This document shows positions 1 to 8,485 of a stretch of 64,000 bases of DNA, one piece after another. Each line of letters opens with the position of its first letter. Positions within the stretch are counted from its first letter, which is position 1. A program made the position numbers and the translations under genes. The notes beneath the pieces are model-generated. The model made no database searches. It worked only from the letters and a program-made list of their open reading frames with translations, and was not told the DNA's origin. The stretch comes from Leucobacter sp. UT-8R-CII-1-4 (GTDB lineage: Bacteria; Actinomycetota; Actinomycetes; Actinomycetales; Microbacteriaceae). The stretch spans positions 124,001 to 188,000 of the forward strand of contig NZ_JASCRS010000003.1 of NCBI RefSeq assembly GCF_030010235.1. The letters are read 5' to 3'.

Positions 1-1
1 T

Positions 2-1003
2 GGAGCAGCCAATGGCAGGGCGCTCGCGTATCTTGCACATCAATATCTGGGCAACGGTTTTGGCACGGTGTATGACGTTGCAACCATTGCGATCCTTTGG
101 TTCGCTGGAGCTTCGGCTATGGCTGGCTTGTTGAACCTCGTGCCGCGCTATCTGCCGCACTACGGTATGGCACCTGCTTGGGCGCGTGCGACCAGGCCCT
201 TGGTGCTGGTTTTCTGTGCCATTGCCTTTCTCATCACAATCCTCTTTCAAGCAAGCGTCGACGCGCAGGGTGGCGCCTATGCGACGGGTGTGCTCGTGCT
301 GATTACCTCGGCTGCGATTGCGGTGACCCTGCTTGCCCGTTCGCGGCGCGAGCGTGGCGCAGTGATTGGTTTTGGCATAGTTAGCTTCGTGTTTGTGTTT
401 ACAACGATCGCAAACATTATTGAGCGGCCCGACGGCATCAAGATTGCTGCATGCTTCATTGTCGGCATACTTCTCGTCAGTTTTGTTTCGAGGATCGCTC
501 GCTCAACTGAGCTCAGGGCCACGTCTGTCAGCATTGATTCGCAAGCAGAGGCTTTTCTGCGCGAGTCGATGAATCAGCCATTGCAATTGATTGCTCATGA
601 GCCGAACATCCTCAGTGCTCAGCGTTACGAAGAAAAACTTGGGCATGCCAGTGTTGCGCACCACCTGCCTATTGAGTCAGCGCTGTTTATCGAGGTTGAA
701 GTGGACAATAGCTCAGAATTTGAGGGTGAGCTGTTGGTTCGGGGTGTCACCCGGCACGGCTACCGAGTGCTTTCAGTGCAAGCCAGCAGCGTGCCCAACG
801 CAATTGCCGCGGTGACCCTGCATCTGGCAGAGCATTACGGTTGCATGCCGCACGTGTACTTTCGATGGACCGAGGGCAAACCGTTGATCAACCTCTTGCG
901 TTTTTTGCTTTTTGGAGAGGGTGAGATCGCGCCAACCACGCGAGAAGTGTTGCGTGCAGCACAGGCAGACCCAACACGCCGGCCTTGGATTCACGTCGCA
1001 TAG
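2..1003 (+). CDS. APC-type amino acid permease, C-terminal part (5' end outside window)
   Basis: The reading frame is open from base 2, so the gene begins before the window. The visible part shows about five hydrophobic membrane segments (the first with [20 protein letters not shown]) and then a soluble tail of roughly 150 residues. I recognise this arrangement from large actinobacterial amino-acid-transporter-like proteins of the APC superfamily, which carry a cytoplasmic C-terminal domain. The substrate cannot be told from this part. The gene converges on trxA, with a hairpin between them. A methionine-type start exists at 68 (GTG), but the homologous-looking sequence continues upstream of it, so I treat the gene as truncated by the window edge. 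Family assignment is moderate; a KUP-like or other 12-TM transporter is the alternative. Confidence 0.6.
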   Translation, partial: GAANGRALAYLAHQYLGNGFGTVYDVATIAILWFAGASAMAGLLNLVPRYLPHYGMAPAWARATRPLVLVFCAIAFLITILFQASVDAQGGAYATGVLVLITSAAIAVTLLARSRRERGAVIGFGIVSFVFVFTTIANIIERPDGIKIAACFIVGILLVSFVSRIARSTELRATSVSIDSQAEAFLRESMNQPLQLIAHEPNILSAQRYEEKLGHASVAHHLPIESALFIEVEVDNSSEFEGELLVRGVTRHGYRVLSVQASSVPNAIAAVTLHLAEHYGCMPHVYFRWTEGKPLINLLRFLLFGEGEIAPTTREVLRAAQADPTRRPWIHVA

Positions 1004-1032
1004 AAAACAACGCACAAACGGTTGGTCTGAGA

Positions 1033-1093
1033 AAAGAAAACGCGCGATCCGCTACTCCCATCACGACAATGATGTGAGCGCGAACCGCGCGTT
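1033..1093 (-). terminator. Rho-independent terminator of trxB-trxA
   Basis: Inverted repeat AACGCGCG (1039-1046) / CGCGCGTT (1086-1093) with a smaller nested CATCA/TGATG hairpin. On the minus strand the stem is followed by TTTTCTTTTCTC. It lies between the convergent permease and trxA genes. Confidence 0.7.
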
Positions 1094-1110
1094 CTGAAGC
1101 GGCTGAAAGC

Positions 1111-1434
1111 TTACAGGATTCCCTCGAGCTGCTGCTCGATCATCTGCTTTGGCATTGCGCCGATCAGCTCACGAACCTCTTCGCCGCCCTTGAATACCTT
1201 CATCGCTGGGATCGAGGTGATTCGGTACTGCGCTGCAAGAGCAGGCTCTTCGTCAACGTTTACCTTGACGATTCGAATCTTGCCCTCGTGGTCCTTTGCG
1301 ATCTCGTCAAGAACCGGCGCCACCATGCGGCAGGGACCGCACCAGGCTGCCCAGAAATCGACGAGTACTGGAATGTCGCTCTTCAGAACGACGCTCTCGA
1401 AAGTCTGCTCACCTACGTTGATTGCTTCTGACAT
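1111..1434 (-). CDS. trxA: Thioredoxin
   Basis: Small cytoplasmic disulfide reductase of 107 residues, the normal length for a single-domain thioredoxin. The active site WCGPC is at residues 31-35, and the cis-proline region (TSIPAMKVF) follows in the second half. It passes electrons from NADPH, through the reductase encoded just upstream, to ribonucleotide reductase, peroxidases and other clients. It is the second gene of trxB-trxA, 18 bp after trxB, and is probably transcribed from the SigR-type promoter in front of trxB. In many actinobacteria parB/parA follow here; in this window a permease does. Confidence 0.97.
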   Translation of the reverse strand: MSEAINVGEQTFESVVLKSDIPVLVDFWAAWCGPCRMVAPVLDEIAKDHEGKIRIVKVNVDEEPALAAQYRITSIPAMKVFKGGEEVRELIGAMPKQMIEQQLEGIL

Positions 1435-1452
1435 GACTGTCTACTCCTTTGC

Positions 1453-2382
1453 TTAGTTGTCTTCGAGTGCTGCGAGGTAGTGCTCTGCATCGAGAGCGGC
1501 CACTGTGCCTGAACCTGCTGCGGTGATTGCCTGGCGGTAGCTTGCGTCGATGACGTCGCCCGCAGCGAAGACACCCGGGATCGAGGTCTTCGAGGTGCGT
1601 CCCTCAACTGCGATGGTGCCGTCTTCGGTCAGATCGAGCTTGCCGTGCACCAGGTGAGTGCGTGGATCATTTCCAATCGCAATGAAGACACCGTCGAGAT
1701 CAAGGTCGCGCTCTTCGCCGGTAACTGTGTCGTTCAGGCGAACACCGGTTGCCTCTGTTTCACCATGAATTGCGGTGACCTCGGCGTTCCAGATGAACTC
1801 GATCTTTTCGTTGTCAAAGGCACGCTGCTGCATGATCTTTGAAGCCTTGAGAGAATCACGACGGTGGATCACATAAACCTTTGACGCGAAGCGTGTGAGG
1901 AAGGTAGCTTCTTCCATTGCCGAATCGCCGCCACCAATGACTGCAATGGTCTTCTCGCGGAAGAAGAAACCGTCGCAGGTTGCGCACCATGAGACGCCGT
2001 GGCCGCTGAGGCGTTCTTCGTCTGCGATGCCGAGCTTGCGGTAAGCCGATCCAGTCGCGAAGATCACGGTCTTTGCCTCATGCACGTTGCCATCGGCGGT
2101 CGTGACCCGCTTAACATCGCCGTCAAGATCAAGCTCTGAGACATCTGCGTATTCGACCTTTGTGCCGAATCGCTCTGCCTGCGACTGGATCTTCTCCATC
2201 AGTTCAGGGCCCTGAATACCTTCTGGGAAACCGGGGAAATTTTCAACCTCAGTGGTATTCATGAGCTCACCACCGGGTGAAACCGAGCTTGCAAACAGCA
2301 CAGGCTCAAGGCCAGCGCGCGCCGCGTAGATGCCGGCTGTCAAACCGGCTGGACCCGAACCGATGATAATAATCTGATGCAT
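1453..2382 (-). CDS. trxB: Thioredoxin reductase (NADPH)
   Basis: Low-molecular-weight flavoprotein of 309 residues that reduces thioredoxin with NADPH. The FAD-binding GSGPAG lies at residues 8-13, the redox-active CATC at 133-136, the NADPH-binding GGGDSA around 150-155, and the C-terminal FAD motif GVFAAGDV near the end. All motifs of the bacterial class are present and the length is normal. It is the first gene of trxB-trxA. A GGAAT-N18-GTT promoter lies 54-79 bp upstream, which fits the disulfide-stress control known for this operon in Streptomyces and mycobacteria. Confidence 0.97.
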   Translation of the reverse strand: MHQIIIIGSGPAGLTAGIYAARAGLEPVLFASSVSPGGELMNTTEVENFPGFPEGIQGPELMEKIQSQAERFGTKVEYADVSELDLDGDVKRVTTADGNVHEAKTVIFATGSAYRKLGIADEERLSGHGVSWCATCDGFFFREKTIAVIGGGDSAMEEATFLTRFASKVYVIHRRDSLKASKIMQQRAFDNEKIEFIWNAEVTAIHGETEATGVRLNDTVTGEERDLDLDGVFIAIGNDPRTHLVHGKLDLTEDGTIAVEGRTSKTSIPGVFAAGDVIDASYRQAITAAGSGTVAALDAEHYLAALEDN

Positions 2383-2435
2383 GCTGCTCCTCGTGCGGCG
2401 TTGACTGTCGTTCGTAAAGCTTTCCTGACGACTGC

Positions 2436-2461
2436 AACCAATCGTAGGTGAGAACTATTCC
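2436..2461 (-). promoter_or_regulatory. SigR/SigH-type promoter of trxB-trxA
   Basis: Reading the minus strand, GGAAT (2461-2457) and GTT (2438-2436) are separated by exactly 18 bases. That is the consensus of the actinobacterial redox-stress sigma factors SigR (Streptomyces) and SigH (Mycobacterium), for which trxBA is a classic target. The promoter call is an inference from this match. Confidence 0.65.
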
Positions 2462-2476
2462 TGAATACGAGATTGG

Positions 2477-4585
2477 TTACTCTTTGGCATCCGGGTCGTT
2501 TTCAGTTTCGGCAGGCTCGGCCGCTTTTGTTTCAGCCTGTTGAGTGCGGCGTCGACGAACTGAACGGAAAATACCAAAGCCGAGCAGAAGCACGGCGGCT
2601 GAACCAAAGACCCAAATCATGACGGTCTCAATTGTGGTGCGGAGCGTTAGGGGCAATAGTGCCGTTGCAAAGACTCGATCGCGATCGTGATCTTGCACCT
2701 CAAGCGCGAGCCCGGTGTCGCCTGAAGAAATACGGCTGTGCACCGGTACCAGTACGTTCGCGGTGCCGTCGGCGGGAACACTGACGTCAAAATTGCGCGT
2801 TGAGACTGAAATCGCTGCCGACACCGGGGTTGCATGCAGGTTCACCAGCGCATCAAAAGGCAGGGCGTTGTTGAGCGTGATCGGAATATGCGAGAGTGTG
2901 CCGACCAACTGGGTGTTTTCGGTGACAACGGGTTGCACGCCGCGAAGCAATTGCTCGTCACGCAACTTGATACGTTCATCAACTGCTGCAAAATCAACCA
3001 GTGGGCTGGCGTTTCCTGCAGATAGCGACTGAAGCACGCGCTCACGCTGATACTCATGCAATGAATCTGGAGCGCGCAGCAGTGGAGCAAGCGCATCGAT
3101 CTGTTCGGCACGAAGCAGGGTGGCGCGAAGCAACTCTCGGCGATCCTCGGTTGTGGTGCCGGCGCGAAGTGAGGCGGTACCGATAGCTTGCTGTCGTTCT
3201 GAGACTGTTTGCGCCCAAGTGAATGAATCAAGTTCCTCGAAAATCTCGAGGGGGTTGGGACTGTCGGCGAGAGCCACTCGATCAATTGCGAGTACAGCAC
3301 CGGTTTCGCCGAGTTGGGCTGCAAGTGCAAGACCTGAAGCAAGACTTGCGCTGCCCGCGGCGCGTTCTGTGGTGGTTCCGGCAGCTATGGAGTCGCGCGC
3401 CGAGTCACCAAATTGCCGGTTTGCGATTAATGCTTCGAAATCAGAGAGCTCTACGCGGCTACTTGTTGCCGATGACACATTGTGCGAATCAAGCACGAGT
3501 GAGGTGAGGCCAGCTTTGCGGAGAAGCCCGAGCGTCGCGCTGTCAACTTCGCCACCGGCTGGCCATGCCCCAGGTTTTGCGTTCGCGAGATTAAGCAGAC
3601 CATCGAATTCGGGGATTTCACCCTCAGGGTTTGCAAGCGTCTCGTCTGCCTTCGGCTCGGCGGGAGTGCTTTGTGTTTTTGGTTGGGCACGCGAGAAACC
3701 GACAGGTTTCAGAAGTTCCTCGAAACCGAGTGCTGCCTGTACCGCTGGATCGGCATCGGCGAATTGCAGAAGTATGATCGGCGATGCGCTTTTTTCGATG
3801 TTTTCAAGCAGTGTTGTTGCGGCCGCCGGGGCATCTGAACCGAGCACACGAATGCCGGCGAGAATTCGCGGGTCGATCGCGATTGTCGCGTTGCGACGTT
3901 CCGCTGCTTCAAATACCTGAATAAGATTTGGTGCTGTCCGAGCCAGGTCGTCGCGGTTTGGCAGGGTTTGAATGGTGCTTGGTAGCACGAGTGGCACTAC
4001 GAGTGTGAGTGGAAGCGGGCTGAGAGATTCGACGCCGTTCCAGACAAGGGGTGTGGTTGCTCGAAGCGGTGTCGCATCTTCGTCTTCAGCCTGGGTTTCA
4101 GGAATGAATTCTGCACGCAGCGGATACACGCCAGATAGTCGTGAAAACAACAGAGGCATGTCGGTGCGGGTGACTGACGCAGATACGGTCTGATTCTCGC
4201 CGGCAGGCGTGATCTCGAGTGGCACCGTGGCGATCTCTAGGGTTTCACGTTCAGTATCGAGCTCAAGGTCTGCCGAAGATTCGGCACGCAAGTTATCAAG
4301 CGAAAGGACAACTTCACCAGCACCGATCTCAGCATTGCTCGGGTTTTTGAGTAGAACTTGAAACTGAAATTCTTCGGCACTGCTGCGAATCACTGGTTCA
4401 TCGGGAGCGATTACAAGTGTTGCCGGCTCACCGGCTTCTGCTTCGGGGCTGACAGTTTCGGCGTGTGCGGCTTGCGTTGTGCCAATTGCCACGAGGCCGC
4501 CAAGTGCCGCACCAAACGCCACGAGGGCAATCATCATGGCCGACGCAATACTGCGCCACGGCAGCAACTTGGGCACACGGAACAT
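2477..4585 (-). CDS. DUF6049-type secreted, membrane-anchored protein
   Basis: Protein of 702 residues with an N-terminal signal/anchor (hydrophobic stretch about residues 13-35, then ...AHAETV), a large extracytoplasmic part, one transmembrane helix near the C-terminus (about 655-675) and a short basic and acidic cytoplasmic tail. I recognise it as the conserved actinobacterial protein labelled DUF6049, which usually sits between the CCA-adding enzyme and murJ/trxB; function unknown, envelope role presumed. Here it lies directly next to trxB without murJ between them. It is divergent from cca with only about 40 bp between the starts, so their promoters must overlap. The central region has polysaccharide-deacetylase-like features in some homologues; I cannot confirm that here. 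Confidence 0.7.
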   Translation of the reverse strand: MFRVPKLLPWRSIASAMMIALVAFGAALGGLVAIGTTQAAHAETVSPEAEAGEPATLVIAPDEPVIRSSAEEFQFQVLLKNPSNAEIGAGEVVLSLDNLRAESSADLELDTERETLEIATVPLEITPAGENQTVSASVTRTDMPLLFSRLSGVYPLRAEFIPETQAEDEDATPLRATTPLVWNGVESLSPLPLTLVVPLVLPSTIQTLPNRDDLARTAPNLIQVFEAAERRNATIAIDPRILAGIRVLGSDAPAAATTLLENIEKSASPIILLQFADADPAVQAALGFEELLKPVGFSRAQPKTQSTPAEPKADETLANPEGEIPEFDGLLNLANAKPGAWPAGGEVDSATLGLLRKAGLTSLVLDSHNVSSATSSRVELSDFEALIANRQFGDSARDSIAAGTTTERAAGSASLASGLALAAQLGETGAVLAIDRVALADSPNPLEIFEELDSFTWAQTVSERQQAIGTASLRAGTTTEDRRELLRATLLRAEQIDALAPLLRAPDSLHEYQRERVLQSLSAGNASPLVDFAAVDERIKLRDEQLLRGVQPVVTENTQLVGTLSHIPITLNNALPFDALVNLHATPVSAAISVSTRNFDVSVPADGTANVLVPVHSRISSGDTGLALEVQDHDRDRVFATALLPLTLRTTIETVMIWVFGSAAVLLLGFGIFRSVRRRRTQQAETKAAEPAETENDPDAKE

Positions 4586-4626
4586 ATAACAAGTTTAGTG
4601 AGCCTTGAAGCCGGTACCCTGGAGGG

Positions 4627-6060
4627 ATGCGTACTCTCGCCGAATCCATGGTCGCCATGCGATCGATTGCTGAGTCGCGCCCGGTTGCAGCCCTCGCTGC
4701 TGCATTTGAGGCTGCCGGACATGAATTCGCTCTAGTTGGCGGACCTGTTCGTGATGCCTTACTTGGTCGCGAAGTGACAGATCTTGATTTCACCACTTCG
4801 GCGCGCCCGGATGAGACGCGTGCGATCCTGGAGACCCTTACCTCGAGTATTTGGGATGTTGGCCGTGACTTCGGCACTATTGCGGCTCGAGTGCACGGTG
4901 AACAAGTAGAAATCACCACGTATCGGGCCGATAGCTATCAGAGTGATTCTCGCAAACCCGAAGTGCAGTTCGGCGACTCCATTGAGCACGATCTGGTTCG
5001 TCGTGATTTCACCATGAATGCTCTCGCCCTCATGCTTCCATCGATGCGCTTGATTGACGTGTCGAACGGGGTTGAGGATCTGCTTGCCTCACGAATTGCT
5101 ACGCCAGGTTCAGCTGAGGTTTCATTCACTGATGATCCGCTTCGAATGATGCGCGCTGCTCGATTTAGCTCACAGCTCGGTTTCGAGGTTGTGCCTGAGG
5201 TGCGTAGCGCGATGATCGAGTTTGCTGAGCGCCTTGACATTATTTCGGCTGAGCGGGTTCGGGATGAGCTTGTGAAGTTGCTCGCTACCAAAGATCCGGT
5301 GCCTGGTATCCGTCTTCTCGTAGATACCGGTCTCGCTGAGCGATTTATGCCGGAGCTCACCGAGTTGCTGACTACTCAAGATGACCATGGCCGACACAAA
5401 GACGTATATGAGCACAGTCTCACTGTGCTGCAACAGGCTATTGATCTAGAACTTGAACGTCGCAGTGACGATACTGCGGCTCCTGATTTGGTGCTGCGCC
5501 TTGCGTCATTGCTCCATGACATTGGTAAGCCAGCGACTCGACGTTTTGAGCGCGGTGGGGTGACCTTCCATCACCACGATGTGGTTGGGGCAAAGATGGT
5601 GAAAAAGCGCCTGCGCGACTTGCGTTTCGATAATGAGACCATCAAACGTGTGAGCCGTCTGGTTGAGTTGCACCTGCGCTTTTTTGGCTATAGCGATCAG
5701 CAGTGGACCGATTCTGCGGTGCGTCGATATGTTCGCGATGCCGGTGAGGTGCTCGAGCAGTTGCACATTCTCACGCGCGCTGATGTAACCACTCGAAATC
5801 GACGAAAAGCCGAACGACTTGAGCACGCTTATGACGATATTGAGCGTCGTATTAGTGAACTAGCCGAGGCTGAAGAGCTAGCTGCGGTGCGCCCTGACCT
5901 TGATGGTGAACAGATTATGGCGATCCTCGGGGTGCCCCCTGGCCGGATTGTCGGCCAGGCCTACAAATTTCTGCTTGAGCTTCGACTTGATGAGGGGCCG
6001 ATCGGCGAGGCGGCTGCCGAGGAAAAGCTTCGTGCCTGGTACGCCGAGCAAGAAGGGTAA
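4627..6060 (+). CDS. cca: CCA tRNA nucleotidyltransferase with HD domain
   Basis: Adds or repairs the 3'-CCA end of tRNAs in the cytoplasm. Of 477 residues, the N-terminal nucleotidyltransferase head has LVGGPVRDALLGREVTDLDF at about 37-55, including the DLD metal-binding pair, followed by the RRDFTMNAL motif. The middle contains the RNA/ATP-binding domain (DDPLRMMRAARFSSQLGF), and an HD domain (LLHDIGKPATR, about 295-305) follows. Length and order are those of actinobacterial class II CCA enzymes. The start is uncertain: ATG 4627 sits almost on top of GGAGGG, and ATG 4648 or 4657 are in-frame alternatives. The PIG-L gene follows within a few bases and is probably co-transcribed. Confidence 0.92.
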   Translation: MRTLAESMVAMRSIAESRPVAALAAAFEAAGHEFALVGGPVRDALLGREVTDLDFTTSARPDETRAILETLTSSIWDVGRDFGTIAARVHGEQVEITTYRADSYQSDSRKPEVQFGDSIEHDLVRRDFTMNALALMLPSMRLIDVSNGVEDLLASRIATPGSAEVSFTDDPLRMMRAARFSSQLGFEVVPEVRSAMIEFAERLDIISAERVRDELVKLLATKDPVPGIRLLVDTGLAERFMPELTELLTTQDDHGRHKDVYEHSLTVLQQAIDLELERRSDDTAAPDLVLRLASLLHDIGKPATRRFERGGVTFHHHDVVGAKMVKKRLRDLRFDNETIKRVSRLVELHLRFFGYSDQQWTDSAVRRYVRDAGEVLEQLHILTRADVTTRNRRKAERLEHAYDDIERRISELAEAEELAAVRPDLDGEQIMAILGVPPGRIVGQAYKFLLELRLDEGPIGEAAAEEKLRAWYAEQEG

Positions 6061-6063
6061 GTG

Positions 6064-6894
6064 ATGTCAGCAGAATTCAGGAGTGGCGCAGTGGTCGAGC
6101 AGTGGTTCCGGGGTCGGTCACGGGTATTGTTTGTGCACGCACACCCGGACGACGAAACGATTTCTACCGGCGGCACCTTGGCAGCGCTTGCCGAGGCCGG
6201 TCGCGAGCCTTTGCTGATTACGCTGACCCGCGGTGAACGGGGCGAGGTTATGGCCGGCCCACTGCAGGGGCTCGCCCAGGCGCACGGACTGGCAGTGGTT
6301 CGCCAAAACGAATTGAAGACCGCTCTCGGCATGCTTGGCCTAGAACGGCACGCATTTTTGGGTGTGGAACCGGCCAGAGCAGAGGGTTTGCCTCCGGTGA
6401 TTTATGAAGACTCGGGTATGGCTTGGGGTGAGGACGGTCGCGCAACGACTGCAGCTGATGTCACTGCTGATGCGCTCACCAGTGTGCCTGCGATTGAAGT
6501 CTTGAATGATCTTCTCGCTGGCGCGTATCTTTCTGGCGCGCAGGGCATCGTAAGTTATGACGATGGTGGTGGCTATGGTCACCCCGATCACGTGCTTGCG
6601 CACCAACTGAGTCGTGCCGTGGCGACTGCGCTCGGTCTGCCATTCTGGGAGATTTCTTCGCTGGATCACGAGGCTGCTGCTGCCGACGACGTCGTTGATG
6701 AGCTTGCGGGGGATCCGAATGAAGAACCGCTCTTTGAAGAGCACGATGTGAGTGCGTGGTTTGATCGTAAGGTTGCGGCGCTTCGCGCGTATGCAACTCA
6801 GCTCGCGGTTGAGGGCGAAGAGATTGTGCACGTAGGCGGTCAGCGTCAGGCGATTGATCGTGTGGAGAGTTTCCGGCTGCGTCTTCGCGACTAG
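6064..6894 (+). CDS. PIG-L family deacetylase (N-acetylglucosaminyl deacetylase-like)
   Basis: Zinc-dependent N-deacetylase family related to MshB, Mca and TeiB. The metal-binding signature HAHPDDE is at residues 25-31, and the later GHPDH-like motif is present as YGHPDH. At 276 residues it is close to MshB length. I prefer ATG 6064, 6 bases after AGAAGGG, over the adjacent GTG 6061. It begins 3 bp after the cca stop, so it is likely translated from the same message. A role in mycothiol metabolism is possible, because an MshA-like gene lies at 51.7 kb, but the exact substrate cannot be read from the motif. Confidence 0.85.
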   Translation: MSAEFRSGAVVEQWFRGRSRVLFVHAHPDDETISTGGTLAALAEAGREPLLITLTRGERGEVMAGPLQGLAQAHGLAVVRQNELKTALGMLGLERHAFLGVEPARAEGLPPVIYEDSGMAWGEDGRATTAADVTADALTSVPAIEVLNDLLAGAYLSGAQGIVSYDDGGGYGHPDHVLAHQLSRAVATALGLPFWEISSLDHEAAAADDVVDELAGDPNEEPLFEEHDVSAWFDRKVAALRAYATQLAVEGEEIVHVGGQRQAIDRVESFRLRLRD

Positions 6895-6904
6895 TCGATA
6901 GTGC

Positions 6905-6957
6905 AAACCATGAGGGGCTCCCGGATTTGTCGTGAATCCGGGAGCCCCTTATGGTTT
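6905..6957. terminator. Bidirectional terminator between PIG-L and cupin genes
   Basis: Long inverted repeat with core AGGGGCTCCCGGATT / AATCCGGGAGCCCC, extended by AAACCAT / ATGGTTT. It lies between two convergent genes. Confidence 0.85.
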
Positions 6958-6964
6958 GGTCTGC

Positions 6965-7414
6965 TTAGTCGACGTACTTCAGTTCGATGTCTGCAATGTC
7001 TTCGCCCTCGAGGTTCACAACAATGTTGTCGGGGTTGCGAGTGGTCAGCCAGATCAGCTCTTTTGAGCGACTGACGTTTCCTTCGATGTGTGGAACAAAT
7101 GGCGGTACGTACACAAAGTCGCCCTCGTTGAAGTAGATAACTTCTTCGTAGCGTTCTCCGAATCGAATGTAGCCGTGGCCCTGCAACACAAAACCACCGG
7201 TCTCGGCTTTGCCGTGGTGGTGTGCTCCTGAGTGTTCGCCGACTCCGGTGTGTACTCGACCGAACCAAAGATCGACCACGTCGGTATTCTCAACGGACAC
7301 GCCTGAGTAGCGCAGTGCTTTTGATGTCTGGCCGGGTGCGAGAGGCAGCTCGTCTTTGCGCTGCACACTAATTCGCTTGAATGGACGGCCCAATGGGTCG
7401 ACTGATTCGCTCAT
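6965..7414 (-). CDS. Single-domain cupin protein, candidate metal-dependent dioxygenase of the aryl-CoA island
   Basis: A 149-residue single cupin with an intact metal site: motif 1 gives H65, H67 and E71 (GAHHHGKAETGG) and motif 2 gives H109 (VPPFVPHIEGN). All four usual ligands are present, so it should bind Fe or another divalent metal. It lies downstream of the IclR gene on the same strand and next to the aryl-CoA ligase. Salicylate routes use a cupin gentisate dioxygenase, but those are two-domain proteins of about 350 residues, so this one is not an ordinary gentisate dioxygenase. It may act on a ring or ring-derived intermediate, or be an isomerase or sensor. A palindrome sits about 83 bp upstream. 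Confidence 0.8.
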   Translation of the reverse strand: MSESVDPLGRPFKRISVQRKDELPLAPGQTSKALRYSGVSVENTDVVDLWFGRVHTGVGEHSGAHHHGKAETGGFVLQGHGYIRFGERYEEVIYFNEGDFVYVPPFVPHIEGNVSRSKELIWLTTRNPDNIVVNLEGEDIADIELKYVD

Positions 7415-7496
7415 CGCGGGATCCTCTTTCTTGCTGCCCCGGTGGATGTTTGAGGGGTAAACATACGTTAATTCTTGAATCAGGGGAGCATCGATA

Positions 7497-7515
7497 TTTT
7501 CCGCATAGCGGAAAA
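7497..7515. promoter_or_regulatory. Palindromic candidate IclR operator
   Basis: Perfect inverted repeat TTTTCCGC-ATA-GCGGAAAA between the IclR and cupin genes. Size and TTCCGC-N3-GCGGAA shape fit operators bound by IclR-family dimers, and the adjacent gene encodes one. A half-site TTTCCGC also occurs at 8446-8452 before the ligase gene. Confidence 0.5.
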
Positions 7516-7522
7516 ACCTGGG

Positions 7523-8293
7523 CTAAAAGGCGAGGATCGACTCAATCTGCGCTGCTGATTGGCGCAGTGCAAGCAGCAGCGACTGTTCGTACTGAGTGAG
7601 AGCGTTCGAGCCAATGTTCGCAATTCTCGAGAGCGGTGCGGCAATGGTGAGACTGCTAATTACCTCACCATTCGGGCGGTGCACCGGAACCGCGATTGCG
7701 TACATGTTCTCTTCGGACTCACCAATGTTGCGTGCGAAACCTTGCGAGCGTGCCAGTTCGAGTTCTTCCAGCAAATCTTCGCGACGATGAAGCGAACGCT
7801 CGGTTTCTTTGTGAAGCTGCTCGCTCGGCAGAAGTTCAAAAAGCCGATCATTATCAAGTGCGGCTAAGAGGACCTTTCCGCCGGCCGCGGTGTGCGCCAA
7901 AGGGCCGAAGCCAACTCTGCTCGTCACTCGAGCGGAGCGCTTCGATTCGTATGATGCGGCAAAAAGGCAAGTTGCCCCGCGCAGCACTGATAGGTGCACA
8001 GTTTCTTCGGTTGATTCTTGCAGTTCTTTCATGACAGAGGCGCTCACCGCAACGCAGTGGTCAAGCGCGGTCACTTCTGTCGAGAAGAGCATGGCTGATC
8101 CGAGTTCGTAGCGTCTGCTGCCTAACTCTTGACGTACAAAACGTTGTGAACGCAAAGTGCTGATGAGACGGTGTGTTGACGAAACGCTCACCCCGATTTC
8201 TTCGGCGATGTCTGAAAGGCGCATTGGGCCGCGCTGCCGAAGCAGGTGCAGAATCTCAAGTGCGTTGTGCACCGACGTCAGTGTGGGTTGCAT
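7523..8293 (-). CDS. IclR-family transcriptional regulator
   Basis: A 256-residue protein with the family's N-terminal winged helix-turn-helix (about 8-60, with RLSDIAEEIGVSVSSTHRLISTL) and a C-terminal effector-binding domain (about 75-250) that contains the GFA-type IclR signature region (SQGFARNIGESEENM). Members respond to aromatic acids or central metabolites and often control aromatic catabolism. It is divergent from the aryl-CoA ligase gene, 192 bp between starts, and co-directional with the cupin gene. It is therefore a strong candidate for local control of one or both. The ligand is unknown. Confidence 0.92.
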   Translation of the reverse strand: MQPTLTSVHNALEILHLLRQRGPMRLSDIAEEIGVSVSSTHRLISTLRSQRFVRQELGSRRYELGSAMLFSTEVTALDHCVAVSASVMKELQESTEETVHLSVLRGATCLFAASYESKRSARVTSRVGFGPLAHTAAGGKVLLAALDNDRLFELLPSEQLHKETERSLHRREDLLEELELARSQGFARNIGESEENMYAIAVPVHRPNGEVISSLTIAAPLSRIANIGSNALTQYEQSLLLALRQSAAQIESILAF

Positions 8294-8389
8294 GGTGCTG
8301 AATCATAGCCGCAGGCACGCTGGATCGGTAGTCGATTTACGGGCTTTGCTGCGCACAGAGAATCAAAGACAAAGATTTACCTCCATATG

Positions 8390-8419
8390 TTGACGAACGT
8401 CACAGAATCGGCATATTCT
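8390..8419 (+). promoter_or_regulatory. Promoter of the aryl-CoA ligase gene with GTCACAGAAT operator element
   Basis: TTGACG (8390-8395), 18 bases, then TATTCT (8414-8419) form a sigma-70-like promoter. The spacer holds GTCACAGAAT (8399-8408). Its reverse complement ATTCTGTGAC recurs exactly at 13671-13680 before the FAH gene. The core is also a small palindrome, TGACG-AA-CGTCA (8391-8402). A repressor bound here would block RNA polymerase; the PaaX-like protein is the best candidate. Confidence 0.55.
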
Positions 8420-8485
8420 TATCAAAGATTGGCGGGACAGGGTCGTTTCCGCTCAAGTTCCAACTCTTGACGCTTGGAGGCTGAA

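Noticed and set aside
3120..3920. Open frame of 266 codons on the plus strand inside the DUF6049 gene
   Set aside because: It is antisense to a recognised gene, rich in Ser/Arg low-complexity sequence, and has no ribosome binding site or family motifs.
6965..7414. Cupin as gentisate 1,2-dioxygenase
   Set aside because: Gentisate dioxygenases are two-domain proteins of about 350 residues; this one has a single cupin domain of 149 residues.
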